Below, piece after piece: positions 5,044 through 5,394 of a stretch of DNA of 5,394 bases (within the stretch, counting starts at the first letter, position 1; every line of letters begins with the position of its first letter). The DNA is from Chloroflexota bacterium (lineage in GTDB: Bacteria; Chloroflexota; UBA6077; FW602-bin22; JACQUS01): assembly GCA_016210125.1 (NCBI GenBank), contig JACQUS010000332.1, positions 1-5,394 on the forward strand, read 5' to 3'. The translations under genes and the position numbers were made by a program. The notes under the pieces are model-generated. The model saw nothing but the letters and a program-made list of their open reading frames with translations, was not told the origin of the DNA and did no database searches.

Positions 5044-5394
5044 GCCGGCTTCTCCGGAATGCGCAGCTCGACACCGACCTTCTCCTCCTGCAGCCGCACG
5101 ACGGCGTCCGACGTGAGCTGGCCCCAGCCGCGGTGCTGCGCCTCGATGTAGCGCTGCTCGGCCAGGTTGGCGACGTCGAGCGGCACCTGCAGCTCGCGCC
5201 CCAGCATCGTGCCCAGGCGCAGGTCCTTCGCCGCCAGGTCGACGGCGAAGCCAGGCTGGAAGTTGCCCTTGAAGAGGTACTTCGGGTACATGTCGTCCAT
5301 CTTGCGCGTCTGCCCGCCGCTCTTGGAGATGACGCTGGCGAGCACGGCCAGATCGACGCCGGCCTTCACGCCCAGCGTCAGCGCCTCGCCGAGG
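5040..5394 (-). CDS. 3-hydroxyisobutyrate dehydrogenase-family oxidoreductase, C-terminal part
   Basis: The last 117 residues of a gene that begins beyond the right edge. The fragment opens LGEALTLGVKAGVDLAVLAS, continues through a KGNFQPGF segment (42-49) and the KDLRLG motif (56-61), and ends in LRIPEKPA. The helix GEALxLxxKAGVD, the PGF segment and the KDLxL motif are typical of the all-helical C-terminal substrate and dimerisation domain of beta-hydroxyacid dehydrogenases (3-hydroxyisobutyrate dehydrogenase, tartronate semialdehyde reductase and relatives), which oxidise beta-hydroxyacids with NAD(P). The N-terminal Rossmann fold and the catalytic lysine motif are outside the window, so substrate and cofactor cannot be named. 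Its TAA (5040-5042) overlaps the WD40 gene's TAG (5041-5043), tail to tail. No terminator separates the two. Confidence 0.9.
   Translation of the reverse strand, partial: LGEALTLGVKAGVDLAVLASVISKSGGQTRKMDDMYPKYLFKGNFQPGFAVDLAAKDLRLGTMLGRELQVPLDVANLAEQRYIEAQHRGWGQLTSDAVVRLQEEKVGVELRIPEKPA

Overview
The window is a GC-rich bacterial segment (roughly 70% G+C by eye). It holds two complete genes and two genes cut by the window edges. The phylum cannot be fixed from 5.4 kb. A full-length MutS2 (absent from many Proteobacteria), a long near-identical WD40 array and an IS66/ISBst12-type transposase would suit a high-GC Chloroflexota or similar soil or candidate-phylum bacterium. That is an inference.

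Layout, left to right. Positions 1-269 are the 5' end of an IS66-family insertion sequence on the minus strand: the first 70 residues of its transposase, its leader and a likely terminal repeat starting at about 269. Positions 270-439 are a short non-coding stretch. Positions 440-2782 (minus) encode a complete 780-residue MutS2 with all ATPase motifs, a coiled coil, a KOW-like segment and a C-terminal Smr domain. The 2783-3114 gap is the divergent control region, with a TATAAT box facing mutS2, a weaker promoter candidate facing right, three adjacent small hairpins and a good ribosome-binding site. Positions 3115-5043 (plus) encode a 642-residue protein made almost only of 15 WD40 repeats of exactly 42 residues. 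Positions 5040-5394 (minus) are the C-terminal 117 residues of a 3-hydroxyisobutyrate dehydrogenase-family oxidoreductase, whose stop codon overlaps that of the WD40 gene.

The genes do not form an operon or an obvious pathway. mutS2 and the WD40 gene are divergent, and the WD40 and dehydrogenase genes converge. MutS2 is a ribosome-rescue or DNA-recombination ATPase. The WD40 protein looks like a soluble scaffold or recognition module with no attached effector. The dehydrogenase is metabolic. I see no new multi-gene system. The most unusual object is the WD40 gene: strict 126-bp periodicity without a single insertion or deletion, an odd blade number, a run of tryptophans at one predicted surface position, and signs of sequence exchange between distant blades.
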